In this document: positions 1-6,606 of the stretch, piece by piece
Layout of the letters: every line of letters starts with the position of its first letter
Numbering within the stretch: position 1 is the first letter of the stretch
Assembly: GCA_016839865.1 (NCBI GenBank)
Contig: JAEOTN010000495.1
Span: forward strand, 1 to 8,560
Origin: Promethearchaeota archaeon
Lineage (GTDB): Archaea > Asgardarchaeota > Lokiarchaeia > Sigynarchaeales > MK-D1
Length of the DNA: 8,560 bases
Direction of reading: 5' to 3'
Position numbers and translations under genes: made by a program
Notes under the pieces: generated by a model
Told to the model about the DNA's origin: nothing
The model's database searches: none
Seen by the model: only the letters and a program-made list of their open reading frames with translations

Positions 1-2
1 AA

Positions 3-251
3 CAAAAAAAGTTATCTCATTATTCTAATGACATACTTTATTCCACTTTAAATACATTTAAATATATTAAAAATGTAAAAGCAAAAATCAGTGAGTACAC
101 AGTTCCGTGTCCATATTTCGAAAGAACTTGTTTGAAGTGCAAACATCAATCGTGTTGCACTTATGGAAAATTATATCCTATCTTTCAAAAAATGGCAAAA
201 GATTTTCCAGATAAACTATATTTCTTTAAAGATCCAATTAGTTCTCCTTAA
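3..251 (+). CDS. C-terminal part of a cysteine-rich protein, cut by the left edge
   Basis: An open frame enters from the left edge and ends at TAA 249-251, giving 82 visible residues. No in-frame ATG occurs before codon 65 (position 195), so the start most likely lies outside the window. The visible part contains a cysteine cluster at residues 36-52 of the fragment, spaced C-x6-C-x2-C-x4-C-C. That spacing suggests a zinc or iron-sulfur site, but I do not recognise the family. The remainder is Lys/Tyr/Phe-rich and ends in PISSP. The stop lies only 2 nt from the stop of the convergent ligase gene, so the two genes are packed tail to tail. The cysteine density and the uninterrupted frame argue for a real gene. 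The short visible length and AT-rich composition keep confidence moderate. Confidence 0.55.
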   Translation, partial: QKKLSHYSNDILYSTLNTFKYIKNVKAKISEYTVPCPYFERTCLKCKHQSCCTYGKLYPIFQKMAKDFPDKLYFFKDPISSP

Positions 252-253
252 TT

Positions 254-1696
254 TTACTTGTAGACAAGGATTTCTTCAAAGAGTTTTTTATCAGGGACTA
301 GGGATTGGAATAATTTTTTTTTAAAATCTCCTTTTTTGCTAATAAATCTACGTGCAATTTTATCAATTGCTATTATTCCCATTACTGTTTGAATGAAGCT
401 CTCTATAAGATCATCTAATCCCAAGCCTAAACGATTAAATTCTCTACGATCCATCAATAATAACCGATTAATTTGAGGGTCTCCCCAGGATCCATCTGGA
501 TTTTTGACTGATAAATTAGTTCCTAACATATTCCAAGAATTTACTGATTCGGTTAATTCATTACTTAGATGCTTCCGTGCTCTTCTTGCATACATAGAGA
601 TTGGTCGAAAACCCTCAATTGTTGAGCTAACCATCATACGCAAATCAGCAGCAAAAAACTCATTTTTTAAATTAGGAACTGTTCCTATATGATATAAGCG
701 TTCGTGTCGGGTTAATGAACTCCAATTAGAATTCGCGATTAAACTTTGCAGAATAAATTTATCATATGGATAGTCTCTTTCCATAAATGAATCCAGCTCC
801 AGTTGATTTACTATCGTCCAGACACCCTGACCAGCATTCGAAGAGGGATTTTTAATACATGCAAATCCACCCATTCTATCAACCCATAAAGGGATTTCAT
901 TTTTACTTAAATCCCATATAGTTTCAGGAGTAAGAATTTGTAAACCAGTATCTTTATATTCCGCATTGAAGAAATCATATGCTTTCGCAGCAATCAATTT
1001 ATTTCTTCCTCCTGCAAGACAGGCTAAAGTAGGATTAAAAATCATTGTTTTTGTCAATACTGGGATTCTCGTCCATGGTTTTTGAGTTACATATCGGAAT
1101 GCTGCTTTAATGGGATGCCATTGTTCCGTTTCATCTCTAACATACATGATTCCCTCTTCGAATTTAACCGGAGGATCTCCGTCATCATGATGAAATTCCA
1201 CCGCAAAAACTTGACTCTTTGTGAGATCTGCTAATGTTCGAGCATATCCAATATTTTCCATCGGATTTTTATCAAATACTACTGCATAATTACCATCGGG
1301 GAGATTTTTCTTCTTTTTCACCACTGGTAGAAATGCTTTTGTTAGTAATCGCGCGTATCCACCATGCGGAGTTTCATCAATATAAGGCATACTTTTATTA
1401 CCAGAGGGACAGGAATTTGCCTCTATTAAGACCATTTGTCGTACTCCCTTTCCAGTTGTCACAGCAAATAAATCCGCACCAGCCCAACGGAAGTGCCTAG
1501 GTTTGTAGGATAGGAGTTCTCTTAGTTTTTCTCCTTCAACATTAGGATGAAAATGACAATATCGTTGGATAATTTGCTCATTCGTTAAATTTAGGAAATA
1601 TCTCACCAAAGGATGCAATTGCGCATTAATTACCTTTGGGTAATAATGTTCCTCATATTCAAATTCGCCAGGATTGATTAGTTTTGCAGAATGCAT
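254..1696 (-). CDS. ATP-grasp-like ligase with circularly permuted motif order
   Basis: A 480-residue soluble protein, probably an ATP-dependent carboxylate-amine (peptide-bond-type) ligase. An IEANSCPSG segment at residues 91-99 resembles the E-x-N magnesium-binding strand that normally closes an ATP-grasp domain. Later come NPTLACLAGGRNKLIAAKAY (221-240), a candidate ATP-binding lysine K282 in ACIKNP, a Gly-rich loop NAGQGVW (287-293), KFILQSLI (313-320, like the strand preceding the nucleotide-binding acid) and a DLR motif at 351-353. E-x-N before lysine/G-loop/D-x-R is the order of circularly permuted ATP-grasp enzymes. The substrate cannot be read from sequence. ATG 1696 is chosen because a TATA-like box lies about 27 nt upstream and no clear SD is present, which fits a leaderless transcript. 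The gene is divergent from the permease and stands alone on its strand. The ATP-grasp assignment rests on motif recognition; the permutation is inference. Confidence 0.7.
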   Translation of the reverse strand: MHSAKLINPGEFEYEEHYYPKVINAQLHPLVRYFLNLTNEQIIQRYCHFHPNVEGEKLRELLSYKPRHFRWAGADLFAVTTGKGVRQMVLIEANSCPSGNKSMPYIDETPHGGYARLLTKAFLPVVKKKKNLPDGNYAVVFDKNPMENIGYARTLADLTKSQVFAVEFHHDDGDPPVKFEEGIMYVRDETEQWHPIKAAFRYVTQKPWTRIPVLTKTMIFNPTLACLAGGRNKLIAAKAYDFFNAEYKDTGLQILTPETIWDLSKNEIPLWVDRMGGFACIKNPSSNAGQGVWTIVNQLELDSFMERDYPYDKFILQSLIANSNWSSLTRHERLYHIGTVPNLKNEFFAADLRMMVSSTIEGFRPISMYARRARKHLSNELTESVNSWNMLGTNLSVKNPDGSWGDPQINRLLLMDRREFNRLGLGLDDLIESFIQTVMGIIAIDKIARRFISKKGDFKKKLFQSLVPDKKLFEEILVYK

Positions 1697-1718
1697 AGAA
1701 TTCTCTACTTGAATTACT

Positions 1719-1727
1719 TTAATTATA
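1719..1727 (-). promoter_or_regulatory. TATA-like box for the ATP-grasp gene
   Basis: On the minus strand this reads TATAATTAA, centred about 27 nt upstream of the ATG at 1696. That is the archaeal TATA-to-transcription-start spacing, so the transcript would begin at or next to the start codon (leaderless). No SD-like sequence lies just before the ATG, in agreement. In such AT-rich DNA a match of this kind can arise by chance. Confidence 0.4.
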
Positions 1728-1872
1728 GAAATACTTGTAAGATGAATAAAAATCTATTGGACGACGGAGTTAGAAAGACACAAGGTGTTGATTTTTAATT
1801 GTTTTTTAATCATGGCCAATTCTAGCTATAGTTTAAAACAATGGGATAGAATTAATCGGCAGAATTAGGCTA

Positions 1873-3288
1873 TTGTATCTTCAAAGTATTTTGATCAAAA
1901 ATATTAAATCAACAAATGTGATCTATTACAAAATAATTTTGGTGTTTGAAATAGTAAATTGGGTACCGATAATCAGCAGTTTTATCTTATTTCTATTTGT
2001 TATGGTCATATTTACTCAAGAAAAACTTGATTATGCAGTGTATGCATTACTAGCTGCAATTGTAGCATGTGGAATTGTATTCTTTTTTTATAAAAATGAA
2101 CCCGTATTTACAGATTTGGGTTCTCCATTACGCGCTTATCTGAATTTTATTGAATTTGATGCAATCATCTTTCTAATATCTATGCAAATCATTGTAGCAA
2201 TCAGTGAGGAAAGTAAATTATTTCAATGGCTTGCATTGAAGGTTTTACATCTTGTTGGGGGAAATCATCGATTGTTTTTTTATTTAATTAGTATGGTTTC
2301 CTGTTTGACAGCATCTCTAATATCTGATATTACGATTGCAATTATTTTTGTTCCATTAGTAATTCGTGCTACTCGAATCCTCAGAATCAAAACAGCTCCT
2401 TATATCTTCGCAATCTCATTTACAGTGAACATTGGTTCTATTTATACTCCATTTTCAAGCGCAGAAAATATCCTCATTTCAAGTGCTGAAGGATTTGATC
2501 TAAATACAGTCTGGTTTTTAGGAAATTTTTCTCTTTTCGTTTTCCCAGTTCTATTTCTTACACTATTTGTCTTAGATTTGTTCTTCATTCGAAAAATCGA
2601 TCCACCTGAGCAAATTCAAAAAACTATCTTGTTAGAGATAATGTCTCCAGATATCGTGATTGTCAATAAGAAACAATTCATATTAAACTGGATTTATTTC
2701 AGTTTAGTAATAATAGGATTAATATTTATCCCCCAAGCATATCTAGTTTCTTTAGTCGGGGTTGTTTTGATCAGTATCTTCAATAGAAAGCAATTTGCTG
2801 AGAATTTAAAAACCGCTGTTGATTGGAAGTTAATTTCCTTTTTAATTGCAACTTTTCTCTTGATAGGAACAATGCAAATTAATGGAACATTTACTTTGTT
2901 AAATGGTGTTATTGAAAGGGTAATACCAGCTGACCCAATATTAGCTGCTTTTGTTATTCTACTATCTATAAGTATATTGTCTGGATTTCTAGCTCAAGTT
3001 CCTACTGCTTTAGTGGTTATTGCGGTATTGCAGCAACTATATAGTGTTGGATCTGGCGGGGAAATCCCTAATATTATTAAAATGGCTTTTATTCTTGGCA
3101 TAAATATAGGTTCAAATTTTCTTCCACAAGGCGCGGCTGTTGATTTAATGGCTTTAAACCTGGCTAAGAAGTATGATGTGGAAGGATTCAACTATAAAAC
3201 CCTTCTTCGGAATGGTTCATTGATTACTTTATTCCATATTGCGAATAGTTTAATCTATATGAGTCTCCACTACCTAATTGTTGGTTAA
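1873..3288 (+). CDS. Permease of the CitMHS / ArsB-NhaD ion transporter superfamily
   Basis: A polytopic membrane protein of up to 471 residues with about 11-12 hydrophobic segments in two homologous halves. The first half has SDITIAIIFVPLV (151-163) followed by NIGSIYTPFSSAENILIS (186-203). The second half has NIGSNFLPQGAA (411-422). These match the paired re-entrant hairpin motifs (NIGG-x-TPIG-type) that bind substrate and cation in SLC13, ArsB and NhaD transporters. A charged cytoplasmic-like loop (about 240-268) separates the halves. The substrate (organic anion, arsenite, or Na+/H+ exchange) cannot be decided. In the first hairpin the usual G-x-P-P turn is replaced by SSAE. The start is uncertain: TTG 1873 is the most upstream, GTG 1918 and GTG 1942 are in frame, and GTG 1942 (448 residues) would begin just before the first helix. 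An in-frame stop at 1834 limits any extension. Confidence 0.85.
   Translation: MYLQSILIKNIKSTNVIYYKIILVFEIVNWVPIISSFILFLFVMVIFTQEKLDYAVYALLAAIVACGIVFFFYKNEPVFTDLGSPLRAYLNFIEFDAIIFLISMQIIVAISEESKLFQWLALKVLHLVGGNHRLFFYLISMVSCLTASLISDITIAIIFVPLVIRATRILRIKTAPYIFAISFTVNIGSIYTPFSSAENILISSAEGFDLNTVWFLGNFSLFVFPVLFLTLFVLDLFFIRKIDPPEQIQKTILLEIMSPDIVIVNKKQFILNWIYFSLVIIGLIFIPQAYLVSLVGVVLISIFNRKQFAENLKTAVDWKLISFLIATFLLIGTMQINGTFTLLNGVIERVIPADPILAAFVILLSISILSGFLAQVPTALVVIAVLQQLYSVGSGGEIPNIIKMAFILGINIGSNFLPQGAAVDLMALNLAKKYDVEGFNYKTLLRNGSLITLFHIANSLIYMSLHYLIVG
1895..1910 (+). promoter_or_regulatory. Possible BRE/TATA element inside the annotated 5' end of the permease
   Basis: TCAAAAATATTAAATC resembles an archaeal BRE plus TATA box. 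It would place transcription start near 1930, shortly before the in-frame GTG at 1942. If it is used, the permease starts at 1942, not at TTG 1873. A competing TATA-like stretch (CTATAGTTTAAAAC, 1826-1839) would instead suit the TTG start. Neither can be chosen by eye. Confidence 0.25.
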
Positions 3289-3464
3289 GAAAAAATAACA
3301 AGAAAACTGCACTGAATAAATGATCATATTTCAGCTAAAAGTTATCATTTCTAAAACTAAAAGAAGGATTTCACGAATATTTCATGAGTGTTAATTTCAT
3401 CATGTGATGTATGGAAAGAGAAAAACCTAATACGAAAAATAACCTCATCAACAAGTCTTAGGAA
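3289..3464. other. Convergent intergenic region between the permease and the six-helix membrane gene
   Basis: This 176-nt stretch between two stop codons contains no convincing gene on either strand. It holds the T-runs on the minus strand listed separately, and a short imperfect inverted repeat (CATCATGTGATG, about 3399-3410) with only a 5-bp possible stem. No T-run that could terminate the plus-strand permease transcript was seen. Confidence 0.5.
3421..3439 (-). terminator. T-run terminator of the six-helix membrane gene
   Basis: Two runs of five T on the minus strand (complementing A5 at 3421-3425 and 3435-3439) lie 26-44 nt beyond the stop of the minus-strand gene. Short oligo-T tracts without a strong hairpin are the usual archaeal intrinsic termination signal. 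Confidence 0.35.
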
Positions 3465-4208
3465 TCATAGTACTTCACCTATGATGAAATACCCAATTGA
3501 AAATGCAAATGACGGAAAAAACACAGATAGTGCCCAAGCGAAATACATTATGTTTTCGAGTATTGGAGGTAAGAAATAAAATGGACTATACCAATAGCCC
3601 GTTCGAAGTAGAAAGAATTCAAACCAAATTGTAAGAATAGAAACAATCATTATAAAAAGTGATATACCAGTTAATCCTGCCATTAAATATCCGCATCTTT
3701 TTGTCTTAATTGAAAAAAGTACAAATTTCGGGAATTGTAACCAAGCAAAGAGTAACAATAGGTAACCAACAGCTTTCGTGATCACATCTAATATGGAGAA
3801 AGTCAAACCAAATTGGTACATTTCCACACGATCTTCACCATATAAACCAAAGTCAGACACAAACATTTCTTCAATTATGTTAGTTTTGAAAAAAGAAGTT
3901 AACACTAATAGTAAAGATCCAATTGAAAAAATAATAGCGAAGCGCGAAAAATGAACATCTAAGAATTTTCCTCGTAGATCGTTAATATAAATTATCACAA
4001 TGATAGTAAGTACAATAGAAAAATTGTATGCGATGAATGGTAGATAATTTACAACATAGTACAAATTCTCTTTTATAAAAATGGTTGTATAACTTAGAGC
4101 GTTGGAACCTCCTGTAAATAAACCCCATATTGAGACGCCAATTGATTCAAACATCAACCCCATTCCGTAAATTACAAAAATAAAACCTAATCTCTTCTCC
4201 CTACTCAT
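3465..4208 (-). CDS. Six-helix membrane protein of unknown function
   Basis: A 247-residue hydrophobic protein that I do not recognise. About six membrane segments can be placed at roughly residues 8-30, 57-76, 89-107, 132-157, 174-198 and 222-244. A longer polar stretch with acidic residues (about 108-130, containing FKTNIIEEMF and GEDRVEM) lies between the third and fourth helices. Basic loops (SREKR at the N-terminus, NDLRGK near 77-81, IKTKRCG near 167-173) suggest a cytoplasmic N-terminus by the positive-inside rule. No catalytic motif, cysteine cluster or soluble domain is visible. ATG 4208 is chosen because a good TATA-like box sits 24 nt upstream and no SD is present. It is divergent from the eight-helix gene and convergent with the permease, so it is probably transcribed alone. 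Full-length hydrophobic coding with sensible loops makes it a real gene; function is unknown. Confidence 0.8.
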   Translation of the reverse strand: MSREKRLGFIFVIYGMGLMFESIGVSIWGLFTGGSNALSYTTIFIKENLYYVVNYLPFIAYNFSIVLTIIVIIYINDLRGKFLDVHFSRFAIIFSIGSLLLVLTSFFKTNIIEEMFVSDFGLYGEDRVEMYQFGLTFSILDVITKAVGYLLLLFAWLQFPKFVLFSIKTKRCGYLMAGLTGISLFIMIVSILTIWFEFFLLRTGYWYSPFYFLPPILENIMYFAWALSVFFPSFAFSIGYFIIGEVL

Positions 4209-4224
4209 AAGTCTTTATCAGTGA

Positions 4225-4238
4225 GTTTAATATTTATG
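4225..4238 (-). promoter_or_regulatory. TATA-like box of the six-helix membrane gene
   Basis: The minus strand reads CATAAATATTAAAC, centred about 24 nt upstream of ATG 4208. This is the spacing expected for a leaderless archaeal transcript, and no SD lies before the ATG. The box is one of the better TATA matches in the window. Confidence 0.45.
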
Positions 4239-4308
4239 CTATTCCCCCTCTATTGAATTGGGATAAATTATTCTAATGATTGTGGAACTTTTGAAAAAAA
4301 CACTATGG

Positions 4309-4323
4309 TTAATAGGATATATA
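4309..4323 (+). promoter_or_regulatory. Possible TATA element of the eight-helix membrane gene
   Basis: TTAATAGGATATATA lies 15-29 nt upstream of the ATG at 4338 in the 129-nt divergent gap between the two membrane genes. The TATATA core is slightly close to the ATG for a classical leaderless promoter, and there is no clear SD, so the assignment is tentative. Confidence 0.3.
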
Positions 4324-4337
4324 GCTGAGTAAATATC

Positions 4338-5243
4338 ATGAGCGACAAAACTAAGAATTCCCTAAGCAAGATCATCTACATAGCCTTACTAGTATTCTTC
4401 ATAGGAATTTCACTTATTCTTGTTTTTTTTAACCGTATAGACCTATTATTTGAAGATCCTTTAATTACACCTGAGCTTTGGCTTGAAGATCAACCTTGGG
4501 TCATCATGGAGATATTTAATTCTTCCTTTGTATTGATTCAACCTCTGTCCACGCTTATCGTCTATCTTTTAGGAGTAATCACGATTGGGATAGGGATTTT
4601 CCTACTCTATAAACAAGAAAACCAGAAATCTCGTGCATGGTGGGGAATTGCCTTAATTGTCTGGGGGATTGGTACATTACTAGCTGGAACTAGCTACCAA
4701 GCGTTTGGATATGAATTAAAGTGTGCTGGAAATACATTTTGCAGATTCACTAGTCTATTCGAGGTATTCTACCTTCTAGTCACCGTGTATAGCGTGAATG
4801 CGATGATGATGAGTCAGGTGTATTCCTCATCTACAGGAAAATGGCGTACATTCCAACTGTGGTATGCCCCGATAAACACTATAACGTATAGCCTAATTAT
4901 TGTATTCGGTTCAATTCTTCCTGTTAAATTCCTAATCTCATTTGGAATGATGGTAGTTTTTCTGGTCCCAAGCATGTTGATGTTCTTTATCAATAATACG
5001 ATTAGATACATCAAGCATAAAAACCGGACAGACTTAATGCTTATGTGGGTGTGGTTAGGCATGGCTATCGTTATGGCTGCATACTATCTTGCAGCTATGC
5101 TAGGATTAACTGAAATCATGTGGAGCAGAGGTGTATGGTTTTCTGATAATGATGTGTTGCATATCGGTTTGATTATCTGGATGCTCTATATTGGAATCAT
5201 CGTGAAAACTAAGGTAAGTGATCTTCCAACTGAATTGAGTTGA
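4338..5243 (+). CDS. Eight-helix membrane protein of unknown function
   Basis: A 301-residue integral membrane protein with about eight hydrophobic segments, near residues 12-31, 65-90, 101-118, 139-161, 178-196, 199-219, 233-255 and 272-290. A polar stretch (about 33-58) containing several acidic residues and tryptophans follows helix 1 and probably faces outside. Features that may matter are SYQAFGYELKCAG after helix 3, a C-x5-C pair (C129, C135) that could form a disulfide, E142 at the start of helix 4, and DNDVLHIGLIIWML in the last helix (D270, D272, H275). Acidic and histidine residues at the mouths of helices recall multi-helix membrane hydrolases such as the ceramidase-like (CREST) superfamily, but this is a weak resemblance and I do not assign that function. 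ATG 4338 begins a typical short charged N-terminus (MSDKTKNS). The Roadblock gene starts 64 nt downstream on the same strand, so co-transcription is possible. Confidence 0.82.
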   Translation: MSDKTKNSLSKIIYIALLVFFIGISLILVFFNRIDLLFEDPLITPELWLEDQPWVIMEIFNSSFVLIQPLSTLIVYLLGVITIGIGIFLLYKQENQKSRAWWGIALIVWGIGTLLAGTSYQAFGYELKCAGNTFCRFTSLFEVFYLLVTVYSVNAMMMSQVYSSSTGKWRTFQLWYAPINTITYSLIIVFGSILPVKFLISFGMMVVFLVPSMLMFFINNTIRYIKHKNRTDLMLMWVWLGMAIVMAAYYLAAMLGLTEIMWSRGVWFSDNDVLHIGLIIWMLYIGIIVKTKVSDLPTELS

Positions 5244-5296
5244 GTTAATAAAATAGATAGGAAAACACTAATACGAAGGTTTAGAAATAGAAGCTT

Positions 5297-5300
5297 GAGG
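5297..5300 (+). promoter_or_regulatory. Shine-Dalgarno of the Roadblock gene
   Basis: GAGG followed by a 7-nt spacer precedes ATG 5308 (TTGAGGATTTTCA-ATG). This supports that ATG as the start and implies a leadered or polycistronic transcript, unlike the apparently leaderless minus-strand genes. Confidence 0.45.
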
Positions 5301-5307
5301 ATTTTCA

Positions 5308-6234
5308 ATGCCAGAATTTATGAAGATATTAGATGACATGAGATATGTTATAGGCATAAAAGGAATAATGCTGTGGCTCCCAAATAAAAAATTGTACATA
5401 GATTCACAAACATCAGAGGAGCAGAGTGAGAAGATTGCTCCGGAACTACTACGTATTTATAGTAGTGCACTTTCAGTTGCTTCCCATTTGGATTATGCAC
5501 TCGAAATCATGGTGTTTGAAGGTGGAAGACAAAAAATCATTATCTTCCCAATTTCAAGCGGGGAAAATGGGAACCAGTCAAGTAAAGGCTTGATCGCTTT
5601 TTGGGTGTACCAACGTGTAAATGTAGAGGAATTACTGCCGATGCTGGAAGAGCATATAGATAAATTGAAGAAAATCATTGAAAAAGAGAAATCTTTCATG
5701 TTGGAAGGAAATCTTAACACAATGTCTCAAACCATTATCGGTTTTCAAGCAACAGCATTTGATTTCCATCAAATCGAGAAAACTCCCCCGATAATCGACG
5801 TAATTGAGGATTTTCAAAAATATCTAAATGTAGGAAATGAACTCGTATCTCTAGGAGCTCTTGACTATTTGTTGTATCTAAGTGCTTCCTATTCGGACAA
5901 AAAATCTCAAGAATTAAATCAAATTGTGTTATTGATGGGTATAATGTGTTCAAACTTACTATCCAGTCGATTCAATGTCAATTTAATAGAACCTGTTGAG
6001 ATTCATCTAAAATTCACAAATCGAGATTTATATTACCAGGCAATTAACAATAGTCAAGGTTGGATTACCGTAATTCTACGAAGTGGTAGCCACAAGTTAG
6101 ATTTACTTAAGATGTGGATACAAGCAAATGCAGAACGAATTCGAGAATCAATTTCAGTTCCATCCGAGACTTGGGGGCAGCAAAAACATCGTATCATAAA
6201 CCAACTTAATGCACTCAAAAAACTTCTAGGATGA
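5308..6234 (+). CDS. Tandem Roadblock/LC7 (MglB-like) domain protein
   Basis: A 308-residue soluble protein. Residues 1-126 fit the Roadblock/LC7 order: helix 1 (PEFMKILDDMRYV), a strand pair (GIKGIMLWLPNKKLYIDSQ), a long helix (SEKIAPELLRIYSSALSVAS), three strands (ALEIMVFEGG, QKIIIFPIS, GLIAFWVYQR) and a closing helix (VEELLPMLEEHIDKLKKII). Residues 160-281 repeat the pattern: helix (IIDVIEDFQKYL), strands (GALDYLLYLSASYS), helix (ELNQIVLLMGIMCSNLLSS), strands (VEIHLKFTNRDLYYQAI, GWITVILRS) and helix (LDLLKMWIQANAERIRE). A charged helical linker joins the halves, and a basic helical tail (290-308) follows. In known families Roadblock domains dimerise and bind or regulate Ras-like GTPases; no GTPase gene lies in the window, so the partner is unknown. 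An SD (GAGG) supports ATG 5308. The second domain is more divergent and less certain than the first. Confidence 0.72.
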   Translation: MPEFMKILDDMRYVIGIKGIMLWLPNKKLYIDSQTSEEQSEKIAPELLRIYSSALSVASHLDYALEIMVFEGGRQKIIIFPISSGENGNQSSKGLIAFWVYQRVNVEELLPMLEEHIDKLKKIIEKEKSFMLEGNLNTMSQTIIGFQATAFDFHQIEKTPPIIDVIEDFQKYLNVGNELVSLGALDYLLYLSASYSDKKSQELNQIVLLMGIMCSNLLSSRFNVNLIEPVEIHLKFTNRDLYYQAINNSQGWITVILRSGSHKLDLLKMWIQANAERIRESISVPSETWGQQKHRIINQLNALKKLLG

Positions 6235-6250
6235 AATCCTCATCTTTTTT
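6230..6250 (+). terminator. Small hairpin plus T6 at the Roadblock stop codon
   Basis: GATGA (6230-6234) can pair with TCATC (6240-6244) around a 5-nt loop and is followed directly by six T (6245-6250). The stop codon TGA (6232-6234) lies inside the left arm. The stem is short and has few G-C pairs, so termination would probably be partial. If it works, it would lower expression of the small CxxC gene relative to the Roadblock gene. Confidence 0.35.
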
Positions 6251-6282
6251 AAGAACAACACAAACAATCAAAGTGGGTCACA

Positions 6283-6513
6283 ATGGGCAAGCGTACAATT
6301 TTAATTAACTGTAAAAAATGCAGTAAGTTATTGCGAATCATCGTAAATGAAGAAGATTTCGAAGATGAGACTAAAGAGATTATAACTGTTGTCCATGCTC
6401 ATGGTGATATAGCTGATGCGATGCCGCACGCAGTGATTGTAGAAATAGACAGGAACTTTGTAATTCGCGATACAAAAATTCCTAATCAGTTCGTTAATTC
6501 TTTTGATTTATAA
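6283..6513 (+). CDS. Small CxxC/HxH putative zinc-binding protein
   Basis: A 76-residue soluble protein. Likely metal ligands are C10 and C13 (NCKKCSKLLR) and H38 and H40 (VVHAHGD), with a further H49 in PHAVIVEIDRNFVIRD. A C-x2-C/H-x-H set suits one zinc ion in a small beta-rich fold, and the strand-like segments (RTILINC, LLRIIV, EIITVVHAH, AVIVEIDRNFVIRD) agree. I do not recognise a named family. Its knuckle and the later P...NF residues line up with the N-terminus of the downstream HRDC protein, suggesting a common domain. It starts 48 nt after the Roadblock stop with no obvious promoter between, so it is probably read from the same transcript. A weak GGTCA-like element precedes the ATG. 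The coding call is well supported by composition; the metal is inferred. Confidence 0.75.
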   Translation: MGKRTILINCKKCSKLLRIIVNEEDFEDETKEIITVVHAHGDIADAMPHAVIVEIDRNFVIRDTKIPNQFVNSFDL

Positions 6514-6518
6514 TCGAA

Positions 6519-6524
6519 TTTTTT
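6519..6524 (+). terminator. T6 run after the small CxxC gene
   Basis: Six consecutive T start 5 nt after the TAA stop (6511-6513), followed by further T-rich sequence. This is a plausible archaeal oligo-T terminator ending the Roadblock/CxxC transcript just before the separate promoter of the next gene. Confidence 0.35.
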
Positions 6525-6555
6525 CATATTTATTCTGCTGATTCCTCACAATTTT

Positions 6556-6571
6556 CGGAAAATACTTAAAT
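6556..6571 (+). promoter_or_regulatory. BRE/TATA promoter of the HRDC membrane gene
   Basis: CGGAAAATACTTAAAT combines a purine-rich BRE-like stretch (6556-6562) with a TATA-like box (6563-6571). The expected start, about 26 nt past the box centre, falls near 6593, a few bases before the SD at 6601-6606. The spacing promoter - SD - ATT 6613 is coherent and supports the upstream start proposed for this gene. Confidence 0.5.
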
Positions 6572-6600
6572 CTTTGAGTTGGTCTTTGTATTTAATAGAA

Positions 6601-6606
6601 AGGTGA
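6601..6606 (+). promoter_or_regulatory. Strong Shine-Dalgarno AGGTGA that points to an ATT start
   Basis: AGGTGA matches the anti-SD complement GGAGGTGAT over six bases and is the best SD in the window. It lies 6 nt before an in-frame ATT at 6613 and 66 nt before the first ATG at 6673. The TGA within it (6604-6606) is an in-frame stop, so translation of this frame must start downstream of it. Confidence 0.6.

Noticed and set aside
504..692. Open frame on the plus strand within the ligase gene
   Set aside because: Antisense shadow of the ATP-grasp gene, with low-complexity translation and no start signal.
1234..1500. Second plus-strand open frame inside the ligase gene
   Set aside because: Antisense to strongly motif-bearing coding sequence; no recognisable protein features.
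2994..3191. Minus-strand open frame inside the permease
   Set aside because: Overlaps the conserved second substrate hairpin of the permease; a shadow.
3395..3412. Possible hairpin CATCATGTGATG as a terminator or operator
   Set aside because: Only a 5-bp stem with no room for a proper loop and no following T-run; expected by chance.
3388..3579. Plus-strand open frame across the 3' end of the six-helix membrane gene
   Set aside because: Mostly antisense to the membrane gene; no SD or TATA support and no coherent protein character.
22..4278. The word ATTCTAATGA near 23 and again near 4270, considered as a repeat
   Set aside because: Ten AT-rich bases occurring twice without flanking similarity; chance.
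4814..5062. Minus-strand frame inside the eight-helix membrane gene
   Set aside because: Antisense shadow of membrane helices.
5493..5953. Three minus-strand frames inside the Roadblock gene
   Set aside because: They overlap each other and the well-patterned sense protein; shadows.
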